A DNA stretch of 64,000 nt from Flectonema sp. DT1601 (lineage: Eukaryota; Euglenozoa; Diplonemea; Diplonemida; Diplonemidae), in NCBI GenBank assembly GCA_964019425.1, contig OZ025786.1, forward strand, positions 1,054,001-1,118,000, in the 5' to 3' direction. This document shows, piece after piece, positions 59,849 through 64,000 of this stretch (its first letter is position 1; each line of letters opens with the position of its first letter). A program made the position numbers and the translations under genes. The notes beneath the pieces were generated by a model, which was not told the DNA's origin, did no database searches, and saw nothing but the letters and a program-made list of their open reading frames with translations.

Positions 59849-62800
59849 TTTTTTTTTTTTTTTTTTTTTGAGTGCATCACGACCCGTGAGTCTGTGATGC
59901 TGATTGCGCTGTTAGGCGCGGTTGTTCTTTTTCTTTCTTTCTTTCTTACTTTCTTTGTTTTGGGGGTTGGGGGTGGGAATCCCGTAGGCTTCGTATCTCC
60001 TTTCTTTGTTTTGATAACTTAAAACTAATACTACATAATTAATTGTCCACTTGGACGACTTCAGATGTGTTGCAATGATGCCTTCAATGTTGATATTCGA
60101 AATGTCGATGTTTTAATAATACTACCGTCCTAATAGTTGTGCCAGTCTGTCTAAGGTTGTGACAAAACCAGTCATCTGCTGTTGATTCGCAGGTAAGTAG
60201 CAGTCCTCCAGTTGGCATGCTTCCTCTCCCTTGTCATTCATCATGTGACTGATGTATTTTTCTCTCAAGGTTTCTATACACCAATGTTCGCATATAAATA
60301 ATACATGATGTGCTGTCGCCTTTCCAAGTTTACAGAAAAAGCACAGCTCGTTCAGTCCTTTGATTATCAGAGTTCTGCAATGTCCCACTCTAAAGCGTGA
60401 CATCAGTACTTCCTCTGGTCGTGTTAGAGCTTCGATGTACGGAGGGTGTCTTACCTCTCCCGGTCCGATCCAGTTCTCCCGTTTTCTCCGCTTGTGAAAC
60501 GTCATCAATGTTCCCATGTCAAGTTGAGTCGGCAGTTGTTTAATAATAACATCTTCGTGAGGTGGATCTTCCTTCAGGCCTGCAGCGAATTTCGCCAGTT
60601 GGTCCGCTACTTCGTTGTACCGCACGTTTCTGTGTGCCGGTACATACTGCATGTTGACTTGGATTCCCTTCTTCTCCAGTTTCATTGCCAACTTCCAGAT
60701 CTTTTTGTTCATTGGGGACCTTTGTTTATATGGCCCTTGTTCCAATGCCTGCATGACTGACATCGAATCAGTCAACAGGTGCGTCGTTGTTGTTAGAGAT
60801 TCATGTTCATCCTCCGCCACCTGAACTAAATTTTCCAACGCCAGTTTTACTGCAATCTGCTCGGTCCTATAAGAGGAACCCGCTACTGGTATTTTATATC
60901 CAAGTAGACGCATCTTGCTTTCTTTTACTATGACCACAGCGGCAGCCGAGTCTGTCATGTAAGTCTCGGATTTGTGTCTTATCGACCCGTCAGTGTAGAC
61001 TTTCATCTCGTGAGTTGGTAGTTCAGCTTCTCGCTGTTCAGCCTCTTCCTTGTTACTTGAATATGTGAATCTCATCGCACTAGTACTTTTCCATGGAGGG
61101 AGAGTGTAGTGTTCTGGGTTCACTTCCAGGTTGGTAATGCTCCGGTAATTGTCAAGGCCAGGGACACCAGAGACATAGTCTATCCAGACATTCCATCCCC
61201 ATTTTGATTTTTGAAATAATTCTGAACTCCCTGTTCTCGTCAGCTTGCGAGTCGGTAAGAACGGACTTAATTTGAAACGTTCGTAAGTTCTACACATCTT
61301 ATACTGGATGTGTTCCTTCAGTCTTGGCGTGTCGGCTTCTTTGTATAGTCTCTGTAGTTTGGTGCTCCGCAGACATCCAGTTACCAGCCTCACTGCCCTG
61401 TTTACCAGTAATTCCAGTTGTTCGAAGCACTCTTTTGGTAACATCCAAGCAAAGCTTTCAACACCATAAAGCACCCTTGCTAACACCACCGTCACCAGTA
61501 TACTAATGAGTGTCCTCTTTCTGCAGCCTATCCTAGTGAGTCTAACCAACAAGCCTAGACCCTTGGAAGCAGCTGTCATCATCTTTTGAATTTGCGACTT
61601 AAAGGTTAACTTCTCGTCGTAATGTACACCCAGATACCGCACGGTATTCGTCTTGTGAACTTTTCGTCCAACCGCATAGGCAAATCCGTGTAGTCCGGGT
61701 CCCACTCTTTGCAGCATCTTATCTATTTCTGCCTTGTTGTGGACTTTCTTCAGTTGTGGGAAGCTGGCACTCATCTTCATTGTTTTCAGTACCGCCGGTT
61801 TATTCGGTAGCTTGACTTTGATCTTATGTTTTGGAACGACGTACAGGTGAGTGATGGCGAATTCTTCTTTTGAAGCTACAGTTGTTGAGTTATCATCCTT
61901 CACAAGGTTACTCATTTGTTCTGCCGTGGCCACCACATATTTAAATGTGTGTTCTTCAGAGTATACTACTACTGGGGACTTGTCATGTGTTCCACTTGGC
62001 CTCACGTGAATGTATTCCGTCTTGCCAGGGTTCTTATTGATTTTGATGTGTGAGTCAAGTGCCCACCTTTCAAATATTTTGACTGCGTTGTTAACCTTGT
62101 TTTCTAAACAGCTGACAGTGCCCGCGGTTATTACTATTCCAACATCATCTGCAAAGACAGTCGGTTCGTACATCTCTAGTTTATCTATCAAATCATTTAT
62201 GAAGATAGAGAATAACTGGGGTCCCAGCACGCTTCCTTGTGGCACCCCTACTCGAATGTTCCGGAATGCTCCCTTCACTCCATTCACCCTTGTTGAAATC
62301 TTCCTGCTAGTCAAGTAGTTTTGAACCCACCGTAGATATTTCGTTGGTAGTCCTATTTTGGACATCTTATTTAGAAGAGTTACCGGTTGAACTGCATCGA
62401 AGGCTTTTTGTAGGTCGAAGGTGATTAATATCGCTTCTTCTCCCATTGCCTTGGCACTTTTGAGTTTGTCTGTAACTATACAGAGATTTTCAATGGAATC
62501 CCGTCCTCGTTTGTAGGCTGCTTGCCTCGGATTCATTCTGTCTTTCAACAGGTGGTGCATCCGTTCTACGACCATTCTTTCAAAGAGTTTCGAGACGGTC
62601 GAGGTTAGTGCTATCGGTCTGTACGATAAGACTTGTTTCTTGTCTTTATCAGGTTTCAGTATGGGTATTACCATTCCACTTTTCCAGCACCTGGGTACTG
62701 CTGATCGTTGCCATGAGAGGTTGAATAGTCTTAGTAGTTGCTCGAGGAAAGCTTTTGGAAGTTGTTTTAACATCGAGTTCCAGATGTGGTCAGGTCCAGG

Positions 62801-64000
62801 TGCCTTCTTCTCCTTTGTTTTTGAAATTTGTCGTTCCAGTTCAGGCATTCCAAATTCCACCGAGTTGTCATCAGGTATTCCTTGTAAGGTTGGTTCACCG
62901 TCTTCGAATTTGAATTGGTCTGCGTATGTTTTGGTGAAGACATCTGCCATCTCCCGCGGGTCGGTTAATTCCTTCTCACCGTCGACAATCTTAGTAATTG
63001 AATGGTCCATCATTCTACCTTCCAGTTGTTTAACTTTTCTAAAGGCCCATCGGTAGTCCATTCCAGTCATGTCGCACTCAATGATCTTCTGTTTGATCAT
63101 ATTGATACCTCTTTCAATTGCTTCTGAGTCTGTCTTATCAGGGTCAGTCTCTGCCATTAAATCTTCCAATTCTGAATCCCTCACAGCGAAGGTACTACTT
63201 GACTTCTTGTTGTAGCCTGGGATGGCCCTTCTCGCTGCTCTCAGAATCTCGTTGTTGATCCTATTAGCTAGTTTCTGCACATTCTTAATTCTTTCTAATT
63301 TGGGCGCTGCCCTTTCCAACAATATTTTATAATAATTCCAATCGGCACAATGCCACTTCCATTTCCATGTTCCAGAACTCTCTTTTGAATATTCATCTGT
63401 TTTGATATCTTCGATTGTCAGTTTGAGCGGCAGGTGATCGCTGCCCCATCCCTTCATGAGTTCGATTTGTGCATCCAAAGAAATATCTAATGCAATTACA
63501 TCCGGAGAGGCTGAGCTCTGTGGTCTTGTGTGTTGTTGAGGTTTGTTTAGAATTTGAATTGCTGCTTCTAGTGACCAATCGTAGAAGCTGTTACCAGTAA
63601 TGTTCGTATTTCCATTTGACCAAGTTGAATGGTGTCCATTGATGTCACCCGCAATCAATGTGCCGGGCTCTGTTTTAAACTTCCATGTTGTTGCCTTGAT
63701 TTCAGGCGGGTGGTAAACATTGTGAATTGTCAATGGCGGATTAGATTGAAGTACTACTGTTAATATCTCAGTTTGGTCATGTGAGATGTCGGGGTGTTTT
63801 AATATTATCTTATTTAAATCATTTCTGACCAGAGTGACGAGTCCTCGATGACCTGACTTGATGGTGCTATCTCGCCTGTGGATTGCATACCCTTCAATAG
63901 CGAAGTGTTTTTCTTTAGATAACCACGTTTCCTGCAGTAGTACTACTTCAGGCTTTTCTTCTTTCAGTGCCCAGTTCAATCGAAAGTAATTTTCTGGTTT
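59849..64000 (-). mobile_element. LINE E: ingi-like element, nearly complete, cut by the window edge
   Basis: On the minus strand it ends in a 3' A tail (T run at 59849-59869) after a ~250-nt 3' UTR. The long coding frame is open from 60122 to the window end, so the 5' part lies outside. Parent family of LINE A. No internal stop or frameshift was seen, so this copy could be recent. Confidence 0.9.
60122..64000 (-). CDS. LINE endonuclease-reverse transcriptase-RNase H polyprotein (5' end outside window)
   Basis: At least 1,292 codons are open. In order: AP-type endonuclease (VVLLQETWL, HNVYHPP, AGDINGHHSTW, SDHLPL); RT (APGPDHIWNSML, YRPIALTSTVSKLFERM, AAYKRGRDSIENL, TFDLQKAFDAV, VPQGSVLGPQLFSIFINDL, catalytic FADDV); RNase H (VYTDGSI, YRTEQIAVKLA, LLTDSMSVMQAL, NEVADQLAK); and a CCHC motif CFFCKLGKATAHHVLFIC. 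This order fits the ingi/I group of non-LTR retrotransposons. The codons continue to the edge, so the apparent Met at 63979 is not the true start. Confidence 0.92.
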   Translation of the reverse strand, partial: KPENYFRLNWALKEEKPEVVLLQETWLSKEKHFAIEGYAIHRRDSTIKSGHRGLVTLVRNDLNKIILKHPDISHDQTEILTVVLQSNPPLTIHNVYHPPEIKATTWKFKTEPGTLIAGDINGHHSTWSNGNTNITGNSFYDWSLEAAIQILNKPQQHTRPQSSASPDVIALDISLDAQIELMKGWGSDHLPLKLTIEDIKTDEYSKESSGTWKWKWHCADWNYYKILLERAAPKLERIKNVQKLANRINNEILRAARRAIPGYNKKSSSTFAVRDSELEDLMAETDPDKTDSEAIERGINMIKQKIIECDMTGMDYRWAFRKVKQLEGRMMDHSITKIVDGEKELTDPREMADVFTKTYADQFKFEDGEPTLQGIPDDNSVEFGMPELERQISKTKEKKAPGPDHIWNSMLKQLPKAFLEQLLRLFNLSWQRSAVPRCWKSGMVIPILKPDKDKKQVLSYRPIALTSTVSKLFERMVVERMHHLLKDRMNPRQAAYKRGRDSIENLCIVTDKLKSAKAMGEEAILITFDLQKAFDAVQPVTLLNKMSKIGLPTKYLRWVQNYLTSRKISTRVNGVKGAFRNIRVGVPQGSVLGPQLFSIFINDLIDKLEMYEPTVFADDVGIVITAGTVSCLENKVNNAVKIFERWALDSHIKINKNPGKTEYIHVRPSGTHDKSPVVVYSEEHTFKYVVATAEQMSNLVKDDNSTTVASKEEFAITHLYVVPKHKIKVKLPNKPAVLKTMKMSASFPQLKKVHNKAEIDKMLQRVGPGLHGFAYAVGRKVHKTNTVRYLGVHYDEKLTFKSQIQKMMTAASKGLGLLVRLTRIGCRKRTLISILVTVVLARVLYGVESFAWMLPKECFEQLELLVNRAVRLVTGCLRSTKLQRLYKEADTPRLKEHIQYKMCRTYERFKLSPFLPTRKLTRTGSSELFQKSKWGWNVWIDYVSGVPGLDNYRSITNLEVNPEHYTLPPWKSTSAMRFTYSSNKEEAEQREAELPTHEMKVYTDGSIRHKSETYMTDSAAAVVIVKESKMRLLGYKIPVAGSSYRTEQIAVKLALENLVQVAEDEHESLTTTTHLLTDSMSVMQALEQGPYKQRSPMNKKIWKLAMKLEKKGIQVNMQYVPAHRNVRYNEVADQLAKFAAGLKEDPPHEDVIIKQLPTQLDMGTLMTFHKRRKRENWIGPGEVRHPPYIEALTRPEEVLMSRFRVGHCRTLIIKGLNELCFFCKLGKATAHHVLFICEHWCIETLREKYISHMMNDKGEEACQLEDCYLPANQQQMTGFVTTLDRLAQLLGR

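Overview
The window looks like a piece of an AT-rich nuclear genome from a protist, most likely a euglenozoan or another lineage that trans-splices its mRNAs. Evidence: host genes lie in long same-strand runs (all + from 1 to 28.6 kb, all - from 47.6 to 59.5 kb). Almost every ATG sits 4-50 nt after a pyrimidine tract plus AG, as expected for spliced-leader acceptor sites. There are also short conventional GT-AG cis introns of about 67-80 nt. Large-subunit rRNA occurs as separate pieces rather than one gene. Mobile elements are of the VIPER/Ngaro-like tyrosine-recombinase and ingi-like (endonuclease-RT-RNase H) types. No spliced-leader gene is present, so the assignment is an inference.

Layout. 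1-18.3 kb (+): the end of a peroxisomal acyl-CoA thioesterase with a PTS1-like AKL tail, a Nup96-like nucleoporin, a PPR protein, a TPR-like protein, an unrecognised two-exon gene, a domain V LSU rRNA piece, the four-exon XPB/ERCC3 TFIIH helicase, an unrecognised gene, a long coiled-coil protein, the rRNA dimethylase DIM1, and a kinase with a RanBP2-type zinc finger. 18.3-24.1 kb is gene-poor and full of homopolymer tracts; it ends in a domain VI LSU rRNA piece. 24.5-28.6 kb (+): two related genes pairing an N-terminal ubiquitin-like domain with BspA-type leucine-rich repeats.

28.6-44.5 kb is the convergent zone between the two gene runs and is a mobile-element graveyard. It holds a Gln-rich coiled-coil frame, four LINE fragments (A to D) flanked in part by a 415-bp direct repeat, a tRNA-Pro, a tyrosine-recombinase retrotransposon with split direct repeats (A1 ... 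B1-A2-B2), and a decayed relative. 44.5-47.6 kb is mostly unassigned and contains a domain II LSU rRNA piece. 47.6-59.5 kb (-): a ChaA-type cation/proton antiporter, an unrecognised disordered protein, a PH/coiled-coil/F5-8C-like/PDZ-like scaffold protein and a Kelch protein. 59.9-64 kb (-): a nearly full-length LINE (E) running off the right edge.

The most striking feature is the three non-overlapping, out-of-order LSU rRNA pieces on one strand across 40 kb, one of them wedged between two protein genes. Either the nuclear LSU genes of this organism are scattered, or small LSU rRNA fragments have been copied around the genome. The second notable pattern is that cis introns have A-rich 3' ends while the presumed trans-splice acceptors have pyrimidine tracts.
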